Origin: Pseudomonadota bacterium
GTDB taxonomy: Bacteria; Pseudomonadota; Gammaproteobacteria; Burkholderiales; Casimicrobiaceae
NCBI GenBank assembly: GCA_018241785.1
Contig: JAFEDF010000252.1
Location: 1 to 64,000, forward strand
DNA length: 64,000 nucleotides
Reading direction: 5' to 3'
The notes beneath the pieces were generated by a model. The model was not told the DNA's origin, searched no databases, and saw only the letters and a list, made by a program, of their open reading frames with translations. The position numbers and the translations under genes are program-made. Shown here piece after piece: positions 36,225 to 44,747 of this stretch. How positions within the stretch are numbered: position 1 is the first letter of the stretch; every line of letters begins with the position of its first letter.

Positions 36225-37757
36225 TCAGGGCGAGGCTCCATCGTTTCGCTTGCCGATTGCCGCGCTCACGGCAAAGAGCATCTGCAGCACCACCAACGCG
36301 ATGCACAGCAGCATGAACGCAAGGCTGATCGGCCGCTCGAAGAACACGCCGAGGTCGCCGCGCGACAGCAGCAGCGCGCGGCGGAAGTTCTCCTCGGCGA
36401 GCGGACCGAGGACGTAGCCGAGGAGGATCGGCGCGAGCGCGAAGTCGAGCGCCATGAAGATGGCACCGGCGATGCCGAACACGAGCACCTCGCCGACCTC
36501 GAACAGGCTGTTGTTGGTGCTGTAGACCCCGACGGCGATGAAGAACATCGCACACGGAAACATCAGGCGGTACGGCACCCGAAGCACCTTGAGCCAAACG
36601 CCGATCAGCGGCACGTTGAGGATCACAAGCAGCACGTTGCCGATCCAGAAGCTCGCGATCAACCCCCAGAAGAGGTCGGCGTGCTCGGTGATGAGCTGCG
36701 GTCCCGGCGCGATGCCCTGGATCATCAGGGCACCGAGCAGGAGCGCCATCACCGCATCGCCGGGAATGCCGAGGCTCATCGTCGGGATGAAGTCGACCTG
36801 CGTCTTCGAATGCGATGCGGCCTCGGGCGCGGCGACTCCTTCGAGCGCGCCGCGGCCGAAGCGCTGCGGTGAGCGCGAAATGCGCCGCTCGAGCGCGTAC
36901 GCGATGAACGAGGTGATCGTCGGTCCGGTGCCGGGCATCGCGCCGAACACCGTGCCGACCAGCGTGCCGCGGAGCATCGGGGGGAACGCCTGCTTGAGCT
37001 CGGCCATGGAGGGCCGCATGTCGCGCAGCCGCAACCGCGTCTCGGTGCCGATGAATTTCAGCCGGTTCACCGAGCGCAGGAAATCGGCGACACCGAAGAG
37101 GCCCAGCGCAAGCGCCACGAGATCGATCCGGTCGGACAATTCCGGCAGGCCGAACGAGAAGCGGATGACGCCGCTGTTGACGTCGGTGCCGACGGCCCCG
37201 ACGAGGAGCCCGACGATCGTCATGGCGACCCCCTTGAGCGGGGATCCGCGCGCCATCGTGCCGCCCGCGACGAGGCCGAGCAGCATGATCGAGAAGATCT
37301 CGGCCGGTCCGAAGGCGAGCGCGGCCTTCACGAGCAATGGCGAGGCGAACACCATCACCGTGATGCCGAAGGAAGCGGCGAAGAACGACGCGATCATCGT
37401 GATGCCGAGCGCGACGCCGCCCCTGCCCTGGCGCGTCATCGGGTAGCCGTCGAGGCAGGTCACCGCGTGCGGCGGGTGCGACGGCAGGTTGAGGAGAATC
37501 GCGCCGATCGCACCGCCGTACATCGCCCCGTAGAAGATGCCCGCCAGCATCAGGAAGGCGGGAACCGCGTGCATCGTGTAGGTGAGCGGAAGCAGGATGG
37601 AGATCGCCGAGAGCGAGCCCATCCCGGGGAGCACGCCGATCAGGTTGCCGACGAGCACGCCGACGAACGACCACATCAGGTTGTGCGGCTCGACCGCGAT
37701 GCCGAAGCCGTACCAGAGGTCGACCAGCGCCTGGTGCACGCTCAGCGTCCTCCCCAC
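36225..37757 (-). CDS. tctA: Tripartite tricarboxylate transporter permease TctA
   Basis: TctA family (510 aa from GTG 37757), the large 12-helix subunit of binding-protein-dependent secondary carriers. Signature stretches are GVLVGNLIGVLPGMGSLSAI, ILLNLPSHPPHAVTCLDGYP, GTVFGAMPGTGPTITSFIAY and VDFIPTMSLGIPGDAVMALL. GTG 37757 overlaps tctB by 16 bp. GTG 37739, preceded by GGGAGG at about 10 nt, gives a more typical N-terminus and may be the true start. It is the last gene of the minus-strand LacI-controlled operon. Confidence 0.94.
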   Translation of the reverse strand: MGRTLSVHQALVDLWYGFGIAVEPHNLMWSFVGVLVGNLIGVLPGMGSLSAISILLPLTYTMHAVPAFLMLAGIFYGAMYGGAIGAILLNLPSHPPHAVTCLDGYPMTRQGRGGVALGITMIASFFAASFGITVMVFASPLLVKAALAFGPAEIFSIMLLGLVAGGTMARGSPLKGVAMTIVGLLVGAVGTDVNSGVIRFSFGLPELSDRIDLVALALGLFGVADFLRSVNRLKFIGTETRLRLRDMRPSMAELKQAFPPMLRGTLVGTVFGAMPGTGPTITSFIAYALERRISRSPQRFGRGALEGVAAPEAASHSKTQVDFIPTMSLGIPGDAVMALLLGALMIQGIAPGPQLITEHADLFWGLIASFWIGNVLLVILNVPLIGVWLKVLRVPYRLMFPCAMFFIAVGVYSTNNSLFEVGEVLVFGIAGAIFMALDFALAPILLGYVLGPLAEENFRRALLLSRGDLGVFFERPISLAFMLLCIALVVLQMLFAVSAAIGKRNDGASP

Positions 37758-38215
37758 TGGAACAGCGGGAACTGGAGCGCGAGGCCCCAGTGGAACACGG
37801 CGACGGCGATGACCACGCAGCCGGCGGCGAGCATCGCGGCATCGAGCGGACGATTGTCGCGGTCACCGAGCGCCGAAATGAAGGCGATCGCGAAGGTTGC
37901 GGGAACGAGCCCGCCGTACGTGCCGAGCACGGCGAAGGCGACGATCGCGAGCGTGAGACAGATCCAGCCGCGCCACTCCGGTGCCTTCGCTTCGACGGGC
38001 TCGTCGCCGTCGCGCGCGAACCGCGCAGCGGAGGCGATTGCGAGCCCGATCAGCGCGAGCAGAATGCCGAGCGCCGTCGGGAAGAAGCCGGGACCCATCG
38101 CGCGCAGGCTGCCGATCGAGTACGCCGCCCCCTGCAGCGCCGCGCCGAGGCCGAGCGCGATCATCAGGACGCCGCCTGCGTAATCGCGGCGCCGTTCGTT
38201 CACCAGCCAGTGCAT
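37742..38215 (-). CDS. tctB: Tripartite tricarboxylate transporter small permease TctB
   Basis: A 157-aa membrane protein with four hydrophobic segments and the TctB-family motif SIGSLRAMGPGFFPTALGIL near the N-terminus. It is the small subunit of the Tct carrier, between the binding protein and TctA. The linker between helices 2 and 3 is charged (FARDGDEPVEAKAPEW). The intercistronic gap to tctC upstream contains strong GC hairpins. Confidence 0.9.
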   Translation of the reverse strand: MHWLVNERRRDYAGGVLMIALGLGAALQGAAYSIGSLRAMGPGFFPTALGILLALIGLAIASAARFARDGDEPVEAKAPEWRGWICLTLAIVAFAVLGTYGGLVPATFAIAFISALGDRDNRPLDAAMLAAGCVVIAVAVFHWGLALQFPLFQWGGR

Positions 38216-38236
38216 TGCGATGCCCGGCGCTTTGCC

Positions 38237-38276
38237 CGGGCAGGGCCTGCCCGATCGGACAGCCGGCGACGCCGGC
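38237..38276 (-). other. Intercistronic GC hairpins downstream of tctC
   Basis: Two perfect stem-loops between tctC and tctB: CGGGCAGG-G-CCTGCCCG at 38237-38253 and GCCGGCG-A-CGCCGGC at 38262-38276. There is no T-run. They could block 3'-5' decay or reduce read-through, raising tctC message relative to the permease genes, as is common for binding-protein genes. Confidence 0.6.
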
Positions 38277-38300
38277 AGGATCGCCGATCGCCCATCGAAC

Positions 38301-39272
38301 CTACTTCAGCATACCCGCCGATTTCAGCAATTTGCCGGTCTGCTGGTATTGGCTCAGCACGAACGCGGTGAACTCCTTGCTGCCCATGTACGCCTGCGGC
38401 ATGCGCTGGTTCTTCAGGCGTGCGACATAACTGCCCGACGAGGTCGCGGTCCTGCAGGCGCTCTCGAGCTTCTCGACGACCGGCTCCGGGGTGTCCTTCG
38501 GCACCGCGAGGCCACCCCAGACCGTGGCGTTCACCGGATAGCCTGCCTCGGCGAAGGTCGGGAGATTCGGGTATTCGGGCATCCGCTTGGGCGCCATGAC
38601 GGCGATCGCGCGCAGGCTGTCGGGGTTGCTCTCGACGAACGCCGGATGCGCGACCATCGAATCCACGAACCCGCCAAGCAGGTTGGTCAGGATGTTCGCC
38701 TCGCCCTGATAGGGCACGTGAACGAGGTTGATCCCGGCATCGGCGGCGAATTCGACCATGCCCAGATGCGGAATCGTGCCGGCGCCGGTGGTGGCGAAAG
38801 TCAGTTTTCCGGGGTGCTCCCTGGCGTAGTCGACGACCTGCTTCACCGTCTCGAACGGCGAGTTCTTCCGCACGACGAGCGCCTGGGGGTCCGAGTAGAC
38901 GAGGCACACGTACTTGAACGACTCGGGCGAGTAGCTCAGGTGCTGGATGTAGGGTTGGCTCGTCAGCGGGCCCACCGGCAGCATGCCAACCGTGTAGCCG
39001 TCGGGGCGCGCCTTGGCGACCCGTGCAGTTCCCACCGCCCCTGCCGCGCCGGTCCAGTTGACGACGACGAAGCTCGCATGCATCGCCGCACCCATCGCGT
39101 CGGTCAGCGCTCGCGTGATGAGATCGGTCGTGCCGCCCGCAGTGAACGGGACCGCGATCGTAATGGGGTGGTCGGGATAGCTCTCGGCACGGACCGGCAG
39201 AGCCGCCGCCAGCCCCACCAGCGAGACGACGGCGAATGCCACAACGCGTTTCGGGTGCACCATGGTGTTCAT
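38301..39272 (-). CDS. tctC: Bug/TctC family periplasmic solute-binding protein
   Basis: A 323-aa Tct receptor. A signal peptide (VVAFAVVSLVGLAAALPVRA) is followed by ESYPDHPITIAVPFTAGGTTD, the hallmark start of Bug proteins. It also has TFATTGAGTIPHLGMVEF and VHVPYQGEANILTNLLGG, which form the ligand pocket. Typical ligands are carboxylates. ATG 39272 is immediately after GGAGGAG; ATG 39263 has better spacing and may be used. It carries hairpins on both sides in the operon message. Confidence 0.92.
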   Translation of the reverse strand: MNTMVHPKRVVAFAVVSLVGLAAALPVRAESYPDHPITIAVPFTAGGTTDLITRALTDAMGAAMHASFVVVNWTGAAGAVGTARVAKARPDGYTVGMLPVGPLTSQPYIQHLSYSPESFKYVCLVYSDPQALVVRKNSPFETVKQVVDYAREHPGKLTFATTGAGTIPHLGMVEFAADAGINLVHVPYQGEANILTNLLGGFVDSMVAHPAFVESNPDSLRAIAVMAPKRMPEYPNLPTFAEAGYPVNATVWGGLAVPKDTPEPVVEKLESACRTATSSGSYVARLKNQRMPQAYMGSKEFTAFVLSQYQQTGKLLKSAGMLK

Positions 39273-39313
39273 CTCCTCCTCCAGAAGACTGCCGGCGCTC
39301 GCGCAGCCTCGGC

Positions 39314-39329
39314 GCCCGCCGCGGCGGGC
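39314..39329 (-). other. Intercistronic hairpin upstream of tctC
   Basis: A perfect palindrome, GCCCGCCGCGGCGGGC, between the SDR stop and the tctC start in the minus-strand operon. It lacks a T-run. With the hairpins at 38237-38276 it brackets the tctC message. Confidence 0.55.
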
Positions 39330-39361
39330 GGCGGCCTTTGCGCCGGATCTGCGTCCGCGTG

Positions 39362-40084
39362 TCAGTTCATCCACGTCCCCCCGTTGACGTCGAGGACGTG
39401 TCCGGTCACGTAGGACGCCTCGGGAGAGCACAGGAACGCGCAAGCATCGGCGATCTCGCCGGGCCGACCCAGCCTCCCGAGCGGTACCTTCGCCGCGATC
39501 TCGGGCCAGCGATCCCTCGGAATCATCTCGCCCTCGATCGAGCCGGGTGCGACGCAGTTCACGCGCACGCCCGCGCCGGCGAGCTCGATCGCGAGCGACC
39601 GGGTGAGCGAGATCACGCCGGCCTTCGACGCGCAGTAGTGGGCCTTGGTCCCTTTCGCCGACGGATCGAGCGCGGCGTAGCCGACGCGGGCCGCGCGCGA
39701 GGCGATCAGCACCGCAGCGCCGCGCGCCGCGCGCAGGGCGTCGATTGTCGAGCGCATGACGTTGAAGGCGCCCGTCAGGTTGACCCCGACGATCCGCTCC
39801 CAGTCATGCGGATCCATCTCGCGCACCGGCACCGCGGGGGCGGTGATCGCCGCCGAATGGATGACCACGTCGACCATCCCTTGCGCGGCCCCCGCCGCAG
39901 CGAGCTGCTCGCAGGCGGCGTAGTTGCGCACGTCGGTCCTGATCCATTCCATCGTCGGCGCCATCGCGGCCGACGGCGCGACGAGATCGGCGATCAGCAC
40001 CCGGTGCGTCGACGCGAAGCGCGATGCGATCGCCCAGCCGATGTTGCGGCTTCCACCGGTCACGATCGCGACCCGCGCAGGCAC
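39362..40084 (-). CDS. Short-chain dehydrogenase/reductase of the catabolic operon
   Basis: A 240-aa SDR. NAD(P) motif TGGSRNIGWAIASRF, HSAAITAPAV in place of NNAG, the catalytic Ser in VLIASRAARVGY and YxxxK in HYCASKAGVISL, and a VTGHVLDVNGGTWMN end. It starts 11 bp after the TPP-dependent enzyme stop and is therefore co-transcribed with it. It probably oxidises or reduces a hydroxyl/keto intermediate of the pathway fed by TctCBA. The substrate is unknown. Confidence 0.9.
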   Translation of the reverse strand: MPARVAIVTGGSRNIGWAIASRFASTHRVLIADLVAPSAAMAPTMEWIRTDVRNYAACEQLAAAGAAQGMVDVVIHSAAITAPAVPVREMDPHDWERIVGVNLTGAFNVMRSTIDALRAARGAAVLIASRAARVGYAALDPSAKGTKAHYCASKAGVISLTRSLAIELAGAGVRVNCVAPGSIEGEMIPRDRWPEIAAKVPLGRLGRPGEIADACAFLCSPEASYVTGHVLDVNGGTWMN

Positions 40085-40095
40085 GATGCGCCTCC

Positions 40096-41778
40096 CTAGT
40101 AGTTGGATGCCGGAACGTGGCTCGCCGTCGGGTCGATGGCGACATCGATCACCGTCGGGCGCGTCTCCCCGCGCGCCTCGATCATCGCGTCGAGAAGCGC
40201 CCCCCTGTAGTCGACGCGCACGCCGCGGCAGCCCATGCCTTCGGCGACGCGGGCGAAGTCGACGTGCGCGAAATCCGAGGCGACGACCCTGCCCTTCTGG
40301 TTGTCGCGCACCATGCCGAGGCCGTCGTTGTTCGCCACGACGACGGTGATCGGAAGGTTCTGCTGCACGCAGGTGGTGAGCGCCGCCATCGTCATCGCCA
40401 TGCCGCCGTCACCGATGAGGCTCACCACGTTCTTGCCTGGATGAACGAGCTTGGCCGCTGCGGCTGCGGGCAGGCCCCAGCCCATGCCACCGATTCCCCC
40501 CGGGACCACCAGTTGACCGGGCGTGCGCACGCGCAGCGCGTTGGTCACCCAGATCCGGTTCGTTCCCGCGTCGAGCGTCAGCATGTCGTCGCGCGTGAGA
40601 AAGCGATCGAGGGCGCGGACGACGTCGGAGTAGTGCATCGTGCCGGGAACCGCCTGCGTTGCGGGCAGGACGCCGTACCCCGATGTGGCGTTGCGCAAGC
40701 TGATGCCTTCGAGACGCTCGGCGCGCCGGTCGGCGCCGAGACCGTGCGCGTCGAGGGCTTCGAGCATATCGGCGGCATCGGCGCTCACCGCAAGGTCGAC
40801 CGGCACGACCCAGCCGGCATTGCGCGCATCGACGTCGACCTGCACGATGCGCTGGTCTCCGGGGCGCAGCCACTGCGGGTTGCGAAAGCCGGTGTAGTCG
40901 GGCCCGAGGCTCGCGCCGAGCACGAGCACGAAGTCCGCCGCAGCGAGCGACGCGTTGGCCGCCTGACAACCCCACGTGCCGAGCATGCCGACCGAAGGTG
41001 GCGAGGTCTCGTCGATCGCACCCTTCCCGTTGTAGCTCGTTGCAACCGCGATGCCCGCGCGCTCGGCGACGCGCGCGAGCATCGCGCGCCCGCGCTCGTT
41101 CTGTACGCCGTTGCCGGCGACGATGATCGGCGCACGCGCCGCAGCGAGCCACTGCGCGCAGGTCGCGACCGCTTCGGGGTCCGGTCGGGCCGGAACCGAA
41201 GAGAGGTAGCCAGCCGTCGGATACAGCCGCGCACGCGGCGACTCCGGGATCTCACGCCGGATGATCGGCGTCTTCAGGACGACCGCCGCCGGGCCCTGGC
41301 GCGGCAGGCTCGCATGCTTGTAGGCGAGCTGCAGTCCGTAGACCGCTTCCTCGGGCTCCGTGGCGTAGGTGACGAACTTGGTCATCGTACGCAGGACCGT
41401 GCGCACGTCGGCCGCGCCGTAATCGCCGGTCATCGCCTGGTAGACGCCGTACTGCCCGAAGCCGTCGTAGCACGACGTTTCGGTCAGCACGACCATCGGC
41501 GATCCGCAGAAGTACGCCTCGAGGATGCCGAACCCCCCGGTCGTGCTGATCCACGGCCCCTGGCCCATGAGGATTCCGGGGCGACCGGTCAGCTTGCCGT
41601 AGACCTGCGCCATCACCGAGGCGATCTGCTCGCTGCGCGTCAGGACGAGCCGGAACTCGTCCTTGCGTGCGAAGAATTCGTCGAGCATCCAGGTCACGCC
41701 GAGCCCAGGCAGAGTGAATGCGGTCGTCGCACCGCAGTCGAGCAGCGTTTGCACGAGCGCTCGCTTTACCGTCGTCAT
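40096..41778 (-). CDS. Thiamine pyrophosphate-dependent enzyme (acetolactate synthase-like)
   Basis: A 560-aa three-domain TPP enzyme. The N-terminal Pyr domain has the activating Glu in LTRSEQIASVMAQVYG. A central domain (VAGNGVQNERGRAMLARVA) follows. The C-terminal PP domain holds the TPP/Mg motif LIGDGGMAMTMAALTTCVQQ with NN 29 residues later. It is related to acetolactate synthases and 2-oxoacid decarboxylases but lacks features assigning either. The promoter is shared with the divergent SDR and contains a LacI-type operator. It is probably the key C-C lyase or decarboxylase of an uncharacterised pathway. Confidence 0.87.
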   Translation of the reverse strand: MTTVKRALVQTLLDCGATTAFTLPGLGVTWMLDEFFARKDEFRLVLTRSEQIASVMAQVYGKLTGRPGILMGQGPWISTTGGFGILEAYFCGSPMVVLTETSCYDGFGQYGVYQAMTGDYGAADVRTVLRTMTKFVTYATEPEEAVYGLQLAYKHASLPRQGPAAVVLKTPIIRREIPESPRARLYPTAGYLSSVPARPDPEAVATCAQWLAAARAPIIVAGNGVQNERGRAMLARVAERAGIAVATSYNGKGAIDETSPPSVGMLGTWGCQAANASLAAADFVLVLGASLGPDYTGFRNPQWLRPGDQRIVQVDVDARNAGWVVPVDLAVSADAADMLEALDAHGLGADRRAERLEGISLRNATSGYGVLPATQAVPGTMHYSDVVRALDRFLTRDDMLTLDAGTNRIWVTNALRVRTPGQLVVPGGIGGMGWGLPAAAAAKLVHPGKNVVSLIGDGGMAMTMAALTTCVQQNLPITVVVANNDGLGMVRDNQKGRVVASDFAHVDFARVAEGMGCRGVRVDYRGALLDAMIEARGETRPTVIDVAIDPTASHVPASNY

Positions 41779-41842
41779 CGCCGCATCCCCGGTCGATTGG
41801 CCCGGATCCCTTCTTCGGGCTCGGATCGTGTTCGAGCGGAGA

Positions 41843-41886
41843 AGTCTATGCAACCGCTTGCATGGTGTCAACGGCGCAGGTATATT
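41843..41886. promoter_or_regulatory. Divergent promoters with a shared LacI-family operator (O1)
   Basis: The operator ATGCAACCGCTTGCAT at 41848-41863 fits the LacI/GalR pattern ATGNAANCGNTTNCAT. On the minus strand, TTGACA (41866-41871) and TAGACT (41843-41848) with a 17-bp spacer put the operator between the hexamers. On the plus strand, TTGCAT (41858-41863) and TATATT (41881-41886), also 17 bp apart, make the operator overlap the -35. A bound repressor would block both the TPP-enzyme/Tct operon and the SDR gene. Confidence 0.85.
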
Positions 41887-41961
41887 CGGGCCGCTTGAGA
41901 TCGCACCCGTCGGGTCCCGGACACTGTCGATCGCGATGCCTGTGCTTGGCGAGCATTGAAG

Positions 41962-42735
41962 ATGCGGCGATTCGACCAGCGCGTCGCGCTCGTCACCGCC
42001 GCGGCATCGGGCCTCGGCAAAGGCGTTGCGCTGAGGCTCGCCGCAGAGGGTGCCCATTCGATCATCTGGGATCGCGACGAGGCGGCGATCGGCGCGGCTC
42101 GCGACGAGGCCCGGGCTCTCGGAGGCCGGATCGAAATCCACGCGGTCGACATGATGGACCGCGCGCAGATCGAGGCCGCCGTCGCGGCCCTCGTCGAGCG
42201 CCACGGCCGCATCGACGTGCTGGTGAACAACATCGGCGGGTCGCTCCACACGCCTTTTCACCTGCTCGAACTCTCGGACGGCGACTGGGAACGCGTGATG
42301 GCCGTCAACGTCATGGCCTGCGTTCGCGTCACCCGCGCGGTCCTTCCCCACATGCAGCGTGCCGGCTATGGGCGGATCGTCAACATGGGCTCGAAAGCCG
42401 GCCGCTACGGCTCGCTGTTCACCGGCGCCAACTACGTGGCGGCGAAAGGTGCGATGCAGGCGTTCACGCTGCAGATCGCGCACGAGTTCGGACCGTTCGG
42501 GATCACCTGCAACACGGTCGCACCCGGCGCGATCCTGACCCCTCGCGTCGAGCGTCTGCTGAACGAGCGCCAGAGTCCTGCCGAGCGCGCCCGCATCGTC
42601 GCCTCGATACCGGTGCGCCGCCAGGGAACCGTCGACGACGTCGCCGCGGCGATCGCGTACCTCGCCTCTGAGGAGGCCGGGTTCGTCACCGGCGCGACAC
42701 TCGACGTCAACGGCGGCCAGGCGATGTCGATCTGA
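41962..42735 (+). CDS. Short-chain dehydrogenase/reductase (FabG-like)
   Basis: A 257-aa SDR. TAAASGLGKGVALRLAAEG is the NAD(P) motif, LVNNIGGSLHTPF is the NNxG block, Ser is in VNMGSKAGRYGS and YxxxK is in NYVAAKGAMQAF. It has a VTGATLDVNGG end. ATG 41962 is chosen, with TTG 41956 also possible. It is transcribed from the operator O1 promoter, divergent from the TPP-enzyme operon. The gap to the next gene carries a second promoter/operator. Confidence 0.9.
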   Translation: MRRFDQRVALVTAAASGLGKGVALRLAAEGAHSIIWDRDEAAIGAARDEARALGGRIEIHAVDMMDRAQIEAAVAALVERHGRIDVLVNNIGGSLHTPFHLLELSDGDWERVMAVNVMACVRVTRAVLPHMQRAGYGRIVNMGSKAGRYGSLFTGANYVAAKGAMQAFTLQIAHEFGPFGITCNTVAPGAILTPRVERLLNERQSPAERARIVASIPVRRQGTVDDVAAAIAYLASEEAGFVTGATLDVNGGQAMSI

Positions 42736-42741
42736 CCGCGA

Positions 42742-42770
42742 TTGACACTATGCAAGCGCTTCCATACTAT
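42742..42770 (+). promoter_or_regulatory. Promoter with an embedded LacI-family operator (O2)
   Basis: TTGACA at 42742-42747 and TACTAT at 42765-42770 are separated by exactly 17 bp. The operator ATGCAAGCGCTTCCAT (42750-42765) fills the spacer and matches ATGNAANCGNTTNCAT. It drives the ABC importer, lacI and SMP-30 genes. AGGAGG lies before ATG 42809. It has the same half-sites as O1, so both are probably bound by the LacI protein encoded at 45521-46636. Confidence 0.87.
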
Positions 42771-42808
42771 CGATTCGCCACCGTACCCGGTCCAGGAGGT
42801 AGCAGACG

Positions 42809-43849
42809 ATGAACAAGCTGAACGTCAACGGCATCACATCGGTTCTCGCGCTGATCGGCCTGATCGCGGCGACCGGCGCCCATGGCGCAGCTTCGGGCCC
42901 GTCGTCCGCGGCGGCCTCCGCACCGGCGCCATTGACCCTCAACGTCGGATACACGAAGGGCGGCAGCGCGTTGAAGTGGTTCGTTGCCCAGGAGAAGGGC
43001 TTCTTCACCGAACGCGGTCTGCACGTCAACGCGATCGGCTTCACGGGCGGGATCGCTGCGGCGACCGCCCTCAAGGCGGGCTCGGTCGACATCAATCTCA
43101 CCGCAGCGACCGGTGTTGCGACGGCGCTGAGTGCCGGGGTCGACATCAAGACCTTCTACGCGAGCTACGACGAGTCGGCCGCCGATTGGCTGGTCGCACG
43201 CAAGGACAGCTCGATCACCGGCATTCAGAATCTCAAGGGCGCGACGATTGGCACGAGCCGCGGGAGCACCGCGTGGGTCTGCGTGATGTCGATGCTCAAG
43301 GCCGAGGGTCTCGTCGGAAAGGTCGACGTCAAGGACATCAAGGCGCAGGCGTGGGTCGCGGCGATGGAGAGCCGAAGCCTCGACGCCATTCAGGGCTGGC
43401 CGCCCGCCGCACAGCAGATCGTCCAGTCGCTGGGAGGGCGCAAGATCGCCGACTGCAGCTCGTATGCGCGGGAAACGATCATCTGGGAGGCTCCGGCAGA
43501 GGTGCTGACGGCGAAGAAGCACGCGGTGCTCGTCTGGATCGCGGCAATGGAGAAGGCCGGGAAGTGGATCAGCGAGAATCCATCGGAAGCTGCGGCGATC
43601 TGGTCGAAGTATTCGGGGGTGCCGGCAAAGGACGCTGCGAGCGCGCTTCCGTACATCGAGTGGCTCAGCGTCAAGGACATGCTCGATCCGAAGCATCCGT
43701 CGAACATGGTAAATCCGGATGGTCTGGCGAAGCAGTACGCGACCTACCGTTCGATCCTCGACGAGGGCAAGATCTTCCCTGCGGCGCTGCCGGATCTCGC
43801 GAGATCGATCGACCCGTCCCTGATCAGCGAGTATCAGGGTCACCGATAG
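42809..43849 (+). CDS. ABC transporter substrate-binding protein (NMT1/TauA/SsuA type)
   Basis: A 346-aa periplasmic receptor with a signal peptide (SVLALIGLIAATGAHGAA) and the family pattern LNVGYTKGGSALKWFVAQEK followed by GFFTERGL, GGIAAATALKAGSVDI and LKGATIGTSRGSTAWV. Family ligands include sulfonates, nitrate, pyrimidine precursors and aromatic acids. The ligand is not predictable here. It is the first gene of an importer operon behind O2. Confidence 0.9.
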   Translation: MNKLNVNGITSVLALIGLIAATGAHGAASGPSSAAASAPAPLTLNVGYTKGGSALKWFVAQEKGFFTERGLHVNAIGFTGGIAAATALKAGSVDINLTAATGVATALSAGVDIKTFYASYDESAADWLVARKDSSITGIQNLKGATIGTSRGSTAWVCVMSMLKAEGLVGKVDVKDIKAQAWVAAMESRSLDAIQGWPPAAQQIVQSLGGRKIADCSSYARETIIWEAPAEVLTAKKHAVLVWIAAMEKAGKWISENPSEAAAIWSKYSGVPAKDAASALPYIEWLSVKDMLDPKHPSNMVNPDGLAKQYATYRSILDEGKIFPAALPDLARSIDPSLISEYQGHR

Positions 43850-43886
43850 GGGGTCGTGAACGCCGGCCCCGGAAGGAGAGGAAGCG

Positions 43887-44675
43887 GTGGCCGCCGAAAG
43901 GACGCGTAGCGCGCAGATGCTTCGATGGCTTCGACGCGGCTCGGGACTCGGCGGCTGCCTAGCGCTCTGGTGCATCCTGTCCTATGGAGGCATCGTGTCT
44001 CCGGGATTCCTGCCCAGTCCGAGCGGGATCGTCGAGCGGTTCATCGAGCTGGCGGAGAACGGGTACGCCAATTCGAGCCTGTGGCAGCACATCTTCGACA
44101 GCGTTTACCGGACGCTGGCCGGGTTCGTTCTGGGTGTCGCGGCAGGAACTCCGACGGGCCTGCTGCTCGGATACTGCCGACGATTCGATGAGAGTGTCGG
44201 TCCCATCTTCAGCTTCCTGCGGCCGATCCCTCCCATTGCCTATACGCCGCTGTTCGTCCTGTATCTCGGCATCGGAGACGCATCGAAGATCGTCCTGATC
44301 TTCATCGGCGCTTTCCTGTACATGCTGCTCAGCGCCCAGGCAGGCGTTCGCAATGTCCCCGAAGTGCTGGTCCGCGCCGGCAGGAACGCCGGCCTCGGCG
44401 GCGCCGGGTTGTTCGTCAGGGTGATCGTCCCCGGCTCGTTGCCTGGAATCATGACGGGTGCCCGCACGGCACTGTCGGTCTCGTGGGCGCTGGTGGTCGC
44501 CGCCGAGCTCATCGCCGCCCAGGCCGGCCTCGGTTACATGGTGTCGAGTGCAGGGGTGTTCTTCGACATCCGGACCCTTTTCGTCGGCATCATCCTGATC
44601 GGCATCGTCGGGCTGATCCTGGACCGCACGATCTTGATGATCGAGCGAAAGCTGCTGCACTGGCAGGGGCGCTGA
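43887..44675 (+). CDS. ABC transporter permease (TauC/SsuC type)
   Basis: A 262-aa permease with about six helices and the BPD_transp_1 fold. The EAA-like coupling loop reads VLVRAGRNAGLGGAGLFVRV. LRPIPPIAYTPLFVLYLGIG is the conserved first half. GTG 43887 follows an AGGAGAGGAAG ribosome-binding region. It is the partner of the receptor upstream and the ATPase downstream. Confidence 0.9.
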   Translation: MAAERTRSAQMLRWLRRGSGLGGCLALWCILSYGGIVSPGFLPSPSGIVERFIELAENGYANSSLWQHIFDSVYRTLAGFVLGVAAGTPTGLLLGYCRRFDESVGPIFSFLRPIPPIAYTPLFVLYLGIGDASKIVLIFIGAFLYMLLSAQAGVRNVPEVLVRAGRNAGLGGAGLFVRVIVPGSLPGIMTGARTALSVSWALVVAAELIAAQAGLGYMVSSAGVFFDIRTLFVGIILIGIVGLILDRTILMIERKLLHWQGR

Positions 44676-44747
44676 CCGAAGTGCCGCGCAGGCCCGATCG
44701 ACGACGGCGCATCCCCGTGCAGGCGGCGGCCGCGTGATCTGCGATCC

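Noticed and set aside
39314-39329. Intrinsic terminator between the SDR and tctC
   Set aside because: Strong hairpin but no T-run, and the downstream Tct genes would be left without an obvious promoter.
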